Source: an uncultured Bacillota bacterium (GTDB lineage: Bacteria; Bacillota; Clostridia; Christensenellales; UBA1242). Taken from it: DNA of 5,775 nucleotides. The notes beneath the pieces were generated by a model. It searched no databases and had not been told where the DNA came from. It saw nothing but the letters and a program-made list of their open reading frames with translations. The translations under genes were made by a program, and so were the position numbers. The DNA is taken from the NCBI GenBank assembly GCA_900545735.1, contig URAC01000052.1:1-5775 (forward strand). The letters are read 5' to 3'. Of this stretch, positions 1 to 5,775 are shown one piece after another (the stretch's first letter is position 1; every line of letters starts with the position of its first letter).

Positions 1-24
1 CTCGGAGATGTGTATAAGAGACAG
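1..24 (+). other. Nextera (Tn5) sequencing adapter remnant, not genomic
   Basis: Positions 6-24 are the 19-bp Tn5 mosaic end used in Nextera libraries. They are preceded by CTCGG, the last five bases of the Nextera read-2 overhang. The stretch is the exact reverse complement of 5730-5753 at the other end. Genomic sequence starts at 25. Nothing upstream of the ATPase gene beyond position 25 should be interpreted. Confidence 0.98.
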
Positions 25-51
25 ATATATAATTGCTCAAATGTCAATGAC

Positions 52-80
52 AAATTGTAGAAAATTTTTACAATTTTTTT
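52..80 (+). terminator. AT-rich inverted repeat with T run; possible weak terminator of an upstream gene or an operator
   Basis: AAATTGTA (52-59) and TACAATTT (69-76) form a perfect 8-bp inverted repeat. Inner A-T pairs and one G-T wobble nearly close the loop, and seven T residues follow (74-80). The layout is that of an intrinsic terminator, but the stem has only one G-C pair, so it would be weak. It sits about 80 bases before the ATPase start and could instead be a protein-binding palindrome. The rest of 25-157 is AT-rich spacer in which I see no convincing promoter for the ATPase. Confidence 0.3.
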
Positions 81-157
81 AAATTCTTTTCAGTTATTAA
101 TTCACGCGCTTAAACATATTTTACATTGTAGTTTTTTAGGATAATTTAAGCCAAAAT

Positions 158-2800
158 ATGAATTTTTATAATTTAAGCGTTGAAGAAGTTTTAAATAATT
201 TAAAATCGCAAAAGCAGGGTCTTTCAAGTATTGAAGCATCAAATCGTCTTGCTATTTATGGCAAAAATACGATAGAACATACAAAAAAGCGAAATCTTGC
301 TTCACTTTTTTTTAAGCAATTTACGGATATTATGATTTTAATTTTATTGGCGGCGGGAGTTATTTCTGTCATATTTGCCATTATAGAAAAATCTATGAAT
401 GAAGTTGTTGATGCCGCAATTATCTTCGCCATAGTGCTTATAAATGGGCTTTTAGGCTTTTTTCAAGAGTTGAAAGCGGACAAATCAATAAATAGTTTAA
501 AGAAGATGATGGTGTCTGAAAGCAAGGTTATAAGAGATGGAACGCTCATCAAAGTGAAGTCTGAAGAATTGACTATAGGCGATGTCATTTTGCTTGAAGC
601 GGGAGATATTGTTCCAGCCGATGTTAGAATGATAGAAACTATGCACTTTCGAACGCAAGAAGCATCTTTGACTGGCGAAAGCAATTCAGTGGAAAAGCAT
701 ATCAATTCGCTGCCTAATGAAACGCATCTCGCAGATAGAAAAAATATGGCTTATTTTGGAACAAATGTCACTTATGGCCGTGGATATGGAGTTGTTGTTG
801 GGGTCGGTTTTAACACTGAAATGGGAAAAATTGCGGATATGCTAAAAACAAGCGAAAAGCAAGAAACCCCAATTCAAAAGAATTTAAAAACACTTGGAAT
901 TGTTATAACTTGGGCAGTTTTATCTATATGTGCAGTTATTTTCCTTTTGGAAGTGTTCAAATCAAATATGGCAGTGCTTCCTGCATTTTTGACAAGTGTT
1001 GCAATAGCAGTGGCAGCAATTCCTGAAAGTTTGCCTGCCGTTGTTACAATAATAATGGCGTTAGGAGTTAATAAACTTGCAAAGAAAAAAGCGATTGTAA
1101 AAAAACTCGCTGCTGTTGAAACGCTTGGTTGTTGCGAAGTGATTTGTTCAGACAAGACAGGGACTTTAACTGAAAACAAAATGACAGTTACATCAATTTA
1201 TGATATGGAAAACATACTGGAACTTAGAGATGAAAGCTTTGCAAGGCAACTTAAAAATTATCTATTAAACAAAAATGCCAATTTTGATTATATGATTGAT
1301 ATAATGGCGCTTTGCAACACTTGTTCTGTTAAAAATAATGCAATTTTAGGTGACCCAACTGAAGTTGCTCTCGTTGAATTTGCAAATAGATGCAAAGTGA
1401 ATAAAGAGCAGTTAAACAAAGATTACGCCTTAATTGATGAAATTCCGTTTGATAGCACTAGGAAATTGATGACCACAATACATCTGTATAAAGGCAAAAG
1501 GGTGGCGTTAACAAAAGGTGGGCTTGACGAAGTGTTAGAATGTTGCTCTTATGTGCAAATAAAAGATAAAGTTGAGCCGCTTAATAACAAGTTAAAAAGG
1601 CAAATTATTGAAGTTGGACAACGCTTTGCATCTTCCGCACTTAGAGTGCTTGCATACGCGTATAACGCCCAAGGCAAGGCTGAGCGCGATATGGTGTTTA
1701 TTGGAATTTCTGGAATGATTGACCCGCCAAGAAAAGAGGTGTATTCAGCAGTAGAGTCTTGCAAAAAGTCTGGAATGACGCCTATTATGATAACTGGCGA
1801 TTACAAGAATACAGCGTTTGAAATAGCTAAGCGATTGGGCATTGCAAACGATGTTAGCCAAGTTTTAACTGGAGCAGAATTGGACAAGTTGTCAGATGCT
1901 GAATATCTTAGAATTATCGACAAAATCAAGGTGTACGCTCGCGTTACTCCTGAAAATAAAGTTAGGATTGTTAAGGCCTTTAAAAATATCAAAAAGATTG
2001 TTGCAATGACTGGTGATGGCGTAAATGATGCTCCTAGCATCAAGGCGGCGGATATTGGCATTGGAATGGGAATAAGCGGCACAGACATTTCAAAAGAAGC
2101 TGCTGACATAATAATTTCAGACGACAATTTTGCGACTATAATTGTAGCAGTTCAAGAAGGGCGGAAAATTTTCAAAAATATTGAAAAGACAATCAAATTT
2201 TTGCTTTCGGCAAATTGCGCTGAAACGCTTTCAATATTGCTTGCAACAATTTTTTATCCTCAATATGTATTTTTGATGCCTGTTCAAATATTATTTGTCA
2301 ATTTGATTACAGACAGTTTGCCTGCAATCGCTCTTGGCTTAGAGCCTGCAGAAAAGGATATAATGACACAAAAGCCACGAGATGCGTCAAAAAGTATTTT
2401 ACAAATAAATGACAATGCTTGGCAGGTTGTGGTTTTTGCAATCTTCCAGACAATGATAATTTTAACTGCTTATGCGCTAGGATTGAATTTATATGGTGTA
2501 GAAGTGGCGCAAGCGATGGCGTTTTACACTTTAAATATCGTTCAAATGTTCTATATTTTTGAAGCGCGAATTGATGGTTCAATTTTCAAAAATAAATTGT
2601 TTAATAATAAATGGATTTGGATTACAATGGCCTTTGCTTTTGGATTGCTTGCACTCATTGCTTTTACGCCGCTTCATACAGTGTTGCACCTTGCATCATT
2701 AGGTTTTTCTGGCCTAGCAATTTCTCTTGGTCTTTCTAGTTTAATGATTCCTCTTTGCGAAATTTACAAGTTGATAGCAAGATGGCCAAATAAAAGATAA
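158..2800 (+). CDS. Type II P-type ATPase, probable Ca2+-exporting (SERCA/PMCA-like)
   Basis: This is a complete 880-residue membrane pump, typical in length for bacterial calcium ATPases. It couples ATP hydrolysis, through an aspartyl-phosphate intermediate, to cation export across the cytoplasmic membrane. In order it shows an N-terminal cation-ATPase segment, helices M1-M2 (about 50-108), an actuator domain with TGES (172-175), M3-M4 with VAAIPE (285-290), and DKTGTLT with phosphorylated D332. It continues with a nucleotide domain (KGG at 453-455), the hinge motif TGDGVNDAP (618-626) and M5-M10. Residues matching SERCA calcium ligands are E290 in M4, N686 and E689 in M5, and N715, T718 and D719 in M6. 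The SERCA M8 glutamate aligns with Q796, as in PMCA pumps. The ATG at 158 gives the standard family N-terminus; only a weak AGGA (138-141) lies upstream, 16 bases before the ATG. Calcium is the best guess; another divalent cation, or Na+, cannot be excluded. Confidence 0.93.
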   Translation: MNFYNLSVEEVLNNLKSQKQGLSSIEASNRLAIYGKNTIEHTKKRNLASLFFKQFTDIMILILLAAGVISVIFAIIEKSMNEVVDAAIIFAIVLINGLLGFFQELKADKSINSLKKMMVSESKVIRDGTLIKVKSEELTIGDVILLEAGDIVPADVRMIETMHFRTQEASLTGESNSVEKHINSLPNETHLADRKNMAYFGTNVTYGRGYGVVVGVGFNTEMGKIADMLKTSEKQETPIQKNLKTLGIVITWAVLSICAVIFLLEVFKSNMAVLPAFLTSVAIAVAAIPESLPAVVTIIMALGVNKLAKKKAIVKKLAAVETLGCCEVICSDKTGTLTENKMTVTSIYDMENILELRDESFARQLKNYLLNKNANFDYMIDIMALCNTCSVKNNAILGDPTEVALVEFANRCKVNKEQLNKDYALIDEIPFDSTRKLMTTIHLYKGKRVALTKGGLDEVLECCSYVQIKDKVEPLNNKLKRQIIEVGQRFASSALRVLAYAYNAQGKAERDMVFIGISGMIDPPRKEVYSAVESCKKSGMTPIMITGDYKNTAFEIAKRLGIANDVSQVLTGAELDKLSDAEYLRIIDKIKVYARVTPENKVRIVKAFKNIKKIVAMTGDGVNDAPSIKAADIGIGMGISGTDISKEAADIIISDDNFATIIVAVQEGRKIFKNIEKTIKFLLSANCAETLSILLATIFYPQYVFLMPVQILFVNLITDSLPAIALGLEPAEKDIMTQKPRDASKSILQINDNAWQVVVFAIFQTMIILTAYALGLNLYGVEVAQAMAFYTLNIVQMFYIFEARIDGSIFKNKLFNNKWIWITMAFAFGLLALIAFTPLHTVLHLASLGFSGLAISLGLSSLMIPLCEIYKLIARWPNKR

Positions 2801-2812
2801 TTGGAGCATAAA

Positions 2813-2840
2813 AGCGCCTAAACAGGCTATTTTAGGCTCT
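2813..2840 (+). other. Stem-loop just after the ATPase gene; candidate terminator without a U tract
   Basis: GCCTAAA (2816-2822) and TTTAGGC (2831-2837) form a perfect 7-bp stem around an 8-base loop. It extends outward past one mismatch (2815/2838) to pair 2813-2814 with 2839-2840. A competing small hairpin is possible, because GCCT (2816-2819) can also pair with AGGC (2824-2827). No run of T follows on the + strand, so it is not a classical intrinsic terminator. It begins 13 bases after the ATPase stop and may protect the 3' end of the mRNA or terminate weakly. Confidence 0.4.
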
Positions 2841-2889
2841 GAAAAGTCGAAAAATGTATAAAAAAGTTCAAATAATTGCCTAAATTGCT

Positions 2890-2917
2890 TTGAAAATCTT
2901 CATTTTGATGGTATTAT
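2890..2917 (+). promoter_or_regulatory. Sigma-A-type promoter with extended -10, for the HU gene
   Basis: TTGAAA (2890-2895) is a five-of-six -35 match. It is separated by 16 bases from TATTAT (2912-2917), a five-of-six -10 match. A TG dinucleotide at 2909-2910, one base before the -10, makes an extended -10 element. The predicted transcription start is near 2924, giving a leader of about 47 bases. This is the strongest promoter-like sequence in the window and fits the usually high expression of HU. Confidence 0.7.
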
Positions 2918-2923
2918 ATTGAT

Positions 2924-2944
2924 GTTTGAAGGGAATAATCAAAC
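2924..2944 (+). promoter_or_regulatory. Small inverted repeat at the predicted 5' end of the HU transcript
   Basis: GTTTGA (2924-2929) and TCAAAC (2939-2944) form a perfect 6-bp inverted repeat with a 9-base loop. Position 2924 coincides with the transcription start predicted from the promoter. In RNA this would be a 5'-terminal hairpin, which can stabilise a message. As DNA it could be an operator. The ribosome binding site lies outside it. Confidence 0.4.
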
Positions 2945-2954
2945 GAAATTTAAT

Positions 2955-2961
2955 AAAGGAG
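2955..2961 (+). promoter_or_regulatory. Strong Shine-Dalgarno sequence of the HU gene
   Basis: AAAGGAG lies nine bases before the ATG at 2971, an ideal Bacillota ribosome binding site. It decides the start: another ATG at 2964 sits only two bases from this site and meets a stop after four codons (ATG AGA TAT GAA TAA). Confidence 0.9.
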
Positions 2962-2970
2962 AAATGAGAT

Positions 2971-3240
2971 ATGAATAAAGGAGAATTAGTTAAAGCGATT
3001 GCTGCAGAAGCTGGCTTAACACAAAAAGAAGCAGGTCTTGCATTTGATGCTTTTGTTAGCACTGTAGGCAAAGAACTTAAAGCAGGTAACAAAGTATTAG
3101 TTCCTGGTTTCGGAACATTCGAAGCTAAGAAAAGAGCTGCTAGAACTGGAATCAATCCTGCAACAAAGCAAGAAATCAAAATTCCAGCTTGCACAGTTCC
3201 TGTATTTAAGTTTGGAAAAAGTTTTAAAGACCAATTCTAA
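2971..3240 (+). CDS. hup: HU family nucleoid-associated DNA-binding protein
   Basis: This complete 89-residue protein has the length and organisation of bacterial HU. HU is a histone-like homodimer that bends and compacts chromosomal DNA without strict sequence preference. The N-terminal MNKGELVKAIA and the two helices to about residue 38 form the dimerisation core. The family signature follows as VPGFGTFEAKKR (44-55), R58, G60 and NPAT (62-65), with P63 at the tip of the beta arm being the DNA-intercalating proline. The C-terminal FKFGKSFKD (79-87) closes the fold. Two local oddities are K66 where family members usually have glycine (NPxTG), and a cysteine at 74 between the IPA and VPVFK motifs. 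It has its own promoter, a strong ribosome binding site and a terminator, so it looks monocistronic. IHF is less likely because the gene stands alone in a Bacillota context. Confidence 0.97.
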   Translation: MNKGELVKAIAAEAGLTQKEAGLAFDAFVSTVGKELKAGNKVLVPGFGTFEAKKRAARTGINPATKQEIKIPACTVPVFKFGKSFKDQF

Positions 3241-3256
3241 GATATCTTTAAAATAC

Positions 3257-3285
3257 AAAAAGCATCTCAATCGAGATGTTTTTTT
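3257..3285 (+). terminator. Intrinsic terminator of the HU gene
   Basis: CATCTC (3263-3268) pairs perfectly with GAGATG (3273-3278) around the 4-base loop AATC. The stem extends outward through a G-T wobble and an A run (3257-3261) against T residues. Seven T residues follow (3279-3285). It begins 16 bases after the HU stop codon. The A run on its left side means it could also work on the opposite strand. Confidence 0.88.
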
Positions 3286-3342
3286 ATTTTTGCAAATTTT
3301 GCTGTTTATTTTATCATAATTGCTTGTTAAAAATCTCATAAT

Positions 3343-3389
3343 GAAAAAACGCTAAATTACGCGTTTTTTCGACAGAATAGCGTTTTTTT
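3343..3389 (+). terminator. Second terminator-like region with two mutually exclusive hairpins
   Basis: One arm, GAAAAAACGC (3343-3352), pairs over 10 bp with GCGTTTTTTC (3361-3370) around an 8-base loop. The overlapping sequence AAAAAACGCTA (3344-3354) also pairs over 11 bp with TAGCGTTTTTT (3378-3388) around a 23-base loop. Both right arms contain the direct repeat GCGTTTTTT (3361-3369 and 3380-3388) and both end in T runs. Only one hairpin can form at a time. It may be a backup terminator for HU, insulating spoIIE, or a conditional structure in a longer transcript. Confidence 0.55.
3368..3374 (-). promoter_or_regulatory. Candidate Spo0A box upstream of spoIIE
   Basis: TTCGACA on the + strand reads TGTCGAA on the - strand, a perfect match to the known 0A box consensus TGNCGAA. 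It lies 56 bases before the spoIIE ATG. In Bacillus subtilis, spoIIE is switched on by phosphorylated Spo0A with sigma-A RNA polymerase, so the placement makes sense. A single 7-mer in AT-rich DNA can occur by chance, and I see no second box nearby. The box also overlaps the right arm of a hairpin. Confidence 0.45.
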
Positions 3390-3417
3390 ATGCACTAAAA
3401 AATTGTTCTTTTGAGTT

Positions 3418-3423
3418 TACAAT
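3418..3423 (+). promoter_or_regulatory. Possible -10 element of the spoIIE promoter
   Basis: TACAAT matches the TATAAT consensus at five of six positions and lies seven bases before the spoIIE ATG. No good -35 is found at 16-18 bases upstream, as is common for promoters that depend on an activator such as Spo0A. If used, transcription would start at about the ATG itself and give a leaderless message. The assignment is tentative. Confidence 0.3.
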
Positions 3424-3430
3424 TAAGCGT

Positions 3431-5729
3431 ATGGAAAAAGCAGAAAAAAACTTAAAAAAACGAGAAATTTTAACGGAAATTACTAAATATTTGGCAATAT
3501 TTTTAGCATTTTATGTGTTCTCAAAAGCCAATATCGCTGGGGTTATTTATCCATTTACTTTTGGGCTTTTGTTCGCGTTGATGTGGTGCGACCATAAAGT
3601 GTATATTTTAGCGCCGTTATACATAGTTGCAAATTTTTTGGGAACTTTTGACCTGTTTTCGCTATATTCCGCTATCGCAACAGCAGGTGTTTTGGTAATC
3701 ACTTATTTGATACATTTAAAGGCAAAAAAGAGATTTAACTATGTGTTTTTAGGCATTTATGCTTTGATTAGTCAAGTGGTCTATTTAACCCTTGAAATCG
3801 TGTTAAAACAAAACATTTTCGCTCCAATAATAAGCGTAATTTTGGGAATTATGTTTATGTTCGCGTGTGTGAGATTTTTCGAAGCAATTATAGTTCGTGG
3901 CTTTGCATATCGTTTGTCAGTTGATGAAATTATCTGCGCGGGAATAATCCTTGCTGGCTTTTCAAGTGGTGTTTGTGCGTTCACGTTTGGCGGCTTTGAA
4001 ATGATTAAATTTTTTGCCGTTTTTGCCATTTTGGTTTCTTGCTATTGCTTCAATGTTTCAACTTCACTTTTTGTTGGTGGAATTATGGGCATTGGGGCGC
4101 TTCTTGCTCAATCAAATCCAATTTATGTTGCGGCATTTACAATTTGGGCAATGGTGGTCAGCTGCTTTAAATCTGTTCATAAAATTTTTGCTTCAATAGC
4201 AGTTCTTTTAATTGAAGCAGCGCTTGGCTGGTACTTTGGAATTTACGGCACTTATTCAATTTTCTCATATCTTCCAGTTATAATCGCAAGTGTTATGTTT
4301 GTTTGTATTCCAAATAAAGTTTTAGACGAATTTAAAGGCTTTTTCTCAGCAAAAACAAGCGAAATCGCAACAAGAAATATAGTCAATCAAAATCGAGAAA
4401 TGATGTCAAAAAGGCTTGGCGAACTTTCTGAAGTTTTTGCAGAAATGGATACTTCTTTTCGCTCAATGATTAAGGGTGGGCTCACCAAGGAACAATCCAT
4501 TCAAATGCTAAAAAGCGAAGTCAAAGACAAAATTTGTATTGATTGCCCAGAGCGAAACAAGTGCCATCGAGCGTTATATGAAGAAACGGACAGAGTGATG
4601 TCTGAACTTATCTCAACGAGTTTTGAGCGTGGCAAAACGACTTTGATTGATGTTCCGCCATATTTAACATCGCGTTGCAATAGAATTAACCCAATGATTT
4701 CTTCTATAAATCAACTTGCGGCGCAATATAAGCAGTATGACGGCTTGATGAAGAATTTTGATGCAAGCAGAATTTTGATTGCTGAGCAGCTTGGCGGCGT
4801 TTCAAAAATTATGAAATCTCTTGCGGTGGAAGTTAACAAAAATATTTCCTTTGACACACTGAAAGAAAGCAAGATTTTAGACGAGTTGACATATCAAAAT
4901 TTGGTGTGTTCTGATGTTGTAGTTTTTGAGCAAAATGAGAATTTAACAAATGTAACTTTAATGATAAAAAATGAGGACAGCAAAAAGCCTAAAGTGGGCG
5001 AAAGTATTTCCAAAGTTTGTGGCTGCAAAATGATGCTTGAATCGCTTGAACCATCGCCAAGGAGTGGGTGGAGCGTGGCAACTTATAAAACAGCGCCAAA
5101 CTACGATATTATCTTTGGAACAGCGGCTACAAAGAAGGCCACAAGCGATATTTCAGGCGACTCTTATTCTCTAATCAAAATTGATAGTGATAAGTTTATG
5201 ATGGCTCTTTGCGATGGAATGGGAAGTGGCAAAAAAGCGGAAAAAACAAGCAATTTGGCAATGGGAATTATCGAAAATTTTTATAAAGCAGGGTTTGATA
5301 ATGACTTGATTTTATCATCGGCAAATAAGTTGTTATCGCTTGGCAATGATGAGATGTTTTCCGCACTTGACTTATGTGTTGTTGACCTAAGAAAGGGCGT
5401 TGCAGATGTTATAAAATTGGGCGCACCAATAGGCTTGTTAAAGAATAAAAAAGGCACTGAAATTTTGGATAGTGGGGCACTTCCACTTGGTGTTTTAAGC
5501 GAAACAACACCATCAATCAAAAAACTTGTTTTAACTTCTTCTGATATGTTAATTTTAGCAACTGATGGCATAACTGACTCCTTTTATTCATCTGAAGATT
5601 ATTCCAATTTTGTTAATAATTTGGACGAACAAAATCCACAAAAAATGGCGGAAGATATTTTAAAACAAGCATTAAAAAATAATGGCGGAAGTGCGTTAGA
5701 TGATATGACAATAATTGTCGCAAAAATAT
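3431..5729 (+). CDS. spoIIE: Stage II sporulation protein E (serine phosphatase), 3' end cut by the contig edge
   Basis: SpoIIE is a membrane-bound PP2C-type phosphatase. After asymmetric division it dephosphorylates the anti-anti-sigma factor SpoIIAA and so releases sigma-F in the forespore; it also helps form the polar septum. The genomic part encodes 766 residues, against 827 in Bacillus subtilis. Residues 18-295 hold about ten hydrophobic helices. A central cytoplasmic region follows, with a CxxCx5C cluster (C369, C372, C378) that I recall as typical of the family. The phosphatase domain shows DISGD (573-577), DGMGSG (595-600), ATDGITD (710-716) and DDM (757-759). These supply the metal-binding aspartates D577, D595, D712 and D757 or D758. 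The frame stays open into the adapter, so the natural stop is missing, probably by only a few to some tens of residues. The ATG at 3431 precedes the first membrane helix. No Shine-Dalgarno sequence is visible, and the next in-frame ATG would remove the first helix. Confidence 0.96.
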
Positions 5730-5775
5730 CTGTCTCTTATACACATCTCCGAGCCCACGAGACTAGGCATGATCT
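5730..5775 (-). other. Nextera i7 adapter with index, not genomic
   Basis: Positions 5730-5748 are the Tn5 mosaic end. Positions 5749-5763 are the Nextera read-2 overhang. TAGGCATG (5764-5771) is the i7 index I recognise as N706, and ATCT (5772-5775) starts the P7 flow-cell sequence. The reading frame of spoIIE runs through it without a stop, so a gene caller may add about 15 false residues. Confidence 0.98.

Noticed and set aside
874..1179. Open frame on the - strand inside the ATPase gene (others at 463-705, 1549-1764, 1801-2127 and 2307-2582)
   Set aside because: They lie opposite strongly conserved ATPase motifs, show no recognisable domain, and are explained as shadows of a long coding gene.
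158..2800. Heavy-metal (P1B) or potassium (P1A) pump
   Set aside because: There is no CPC/CPx motif in M4 and no N-terminal metal-binding domain; the ten-helix layout with VAAIPE and NLITD is type II.
2845..2851. AGTCGAA as a second Spo0A box
   Set aside because: It has one mismatch to TGNCGAA and is not near a sporulation gene start.
2854..2883. Nine-codon frame between the ATPase and HU genes
   Set aside because: It has no ribosome binding site, lies before the HU promoter, and is short enough to be chance.
2880..3339. Open frames on the - strand across the HU gene (2880-3194 and 3097-3339)
   Set aside because: They are antisense to a clear HU gene with promoter, ribosome binding site and terminator, and their translations are low-complexity with no family resemblance.
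4014..4199. Open frame on the + strand inside spoIIE, hydrophobic translation
   Set aside because: It is an alternative frame of the SpoIIE membrane region; hydrophobicity is expected from the T-rich codons, and there is no ribosome binding site.
1..5775. Composite transposon bounded by Tn5 mosaic ends
   Set aside because: The ends include Nextera overhang, an i7 index and P7 sequence, there is no transposase gene, and the cargo is ordinary chromosomal genes.

Overview
The window is an AT-rich contig that most likely comes from an endospore-forming member of the Bacillota. It is probably a clostridial lineage, possibly from a metagenome assembly. The clearest marker is spoIIE, a sporulation-specific gene. 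An AT-rich codon preference, A-tract/U-tract hairpin terminators, an AAAGGAG ribosome binding site and an extended -10 promoter agree with this. I cannot name a genus from the sequence.

Both contig ends are not genomic. Positions 1-24 and 5730-5775 are Illumina Nextera (Tn5) library adapter, and the right end also carries an 8-base i7 index. The adapters form a perfect 24-bp terminal inverted repeat that could be mistaken for a transposon. The usable genomic sequence is 25-5729.

Layout, all genes on the + strand: (1) 25-157 is an AT-rich upstream region with one inverted repeat. (2) 158-2800 is a complete 880-residue type II P-type ATPase, probably a calcium exporter. (3) 2801-2970 is a spacer with a stem-loop and then a good sigma-A-type promoter and leader. 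(4) 2971-3240 is a complete 89-residue HU-type nucleoid protein. (5) 3241-3430 is a spacer with an intrinsic terminator, a second pair of alternative A/U-rich hairpins and a perfect match to a Spo0A box. (6) 3431 to the right adapter is a nearly complete spoIIE, cut off close to its natural end. No stretch of 300 bases lacks a gene.

The genes are co-oriented but look like three separate transcription units, because hairpins and a promoter lie between them. HU followed by spoIIE looks like a shortened form of a known clostridial neighbourhood (HU, S4-domain protein, yabP, yabQ, divIC, spoIIE, then tilS/hpt/ftsH). Here the middle genes are absent. I found no convincing new defence, mobile or RNA system. 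The items most worth a second look are the contracted hup-spoIIE locus, the possible Spo0A box inside a terminator-like structure, and the lack of a Shine-Dalgarno sequence before spoIIE.
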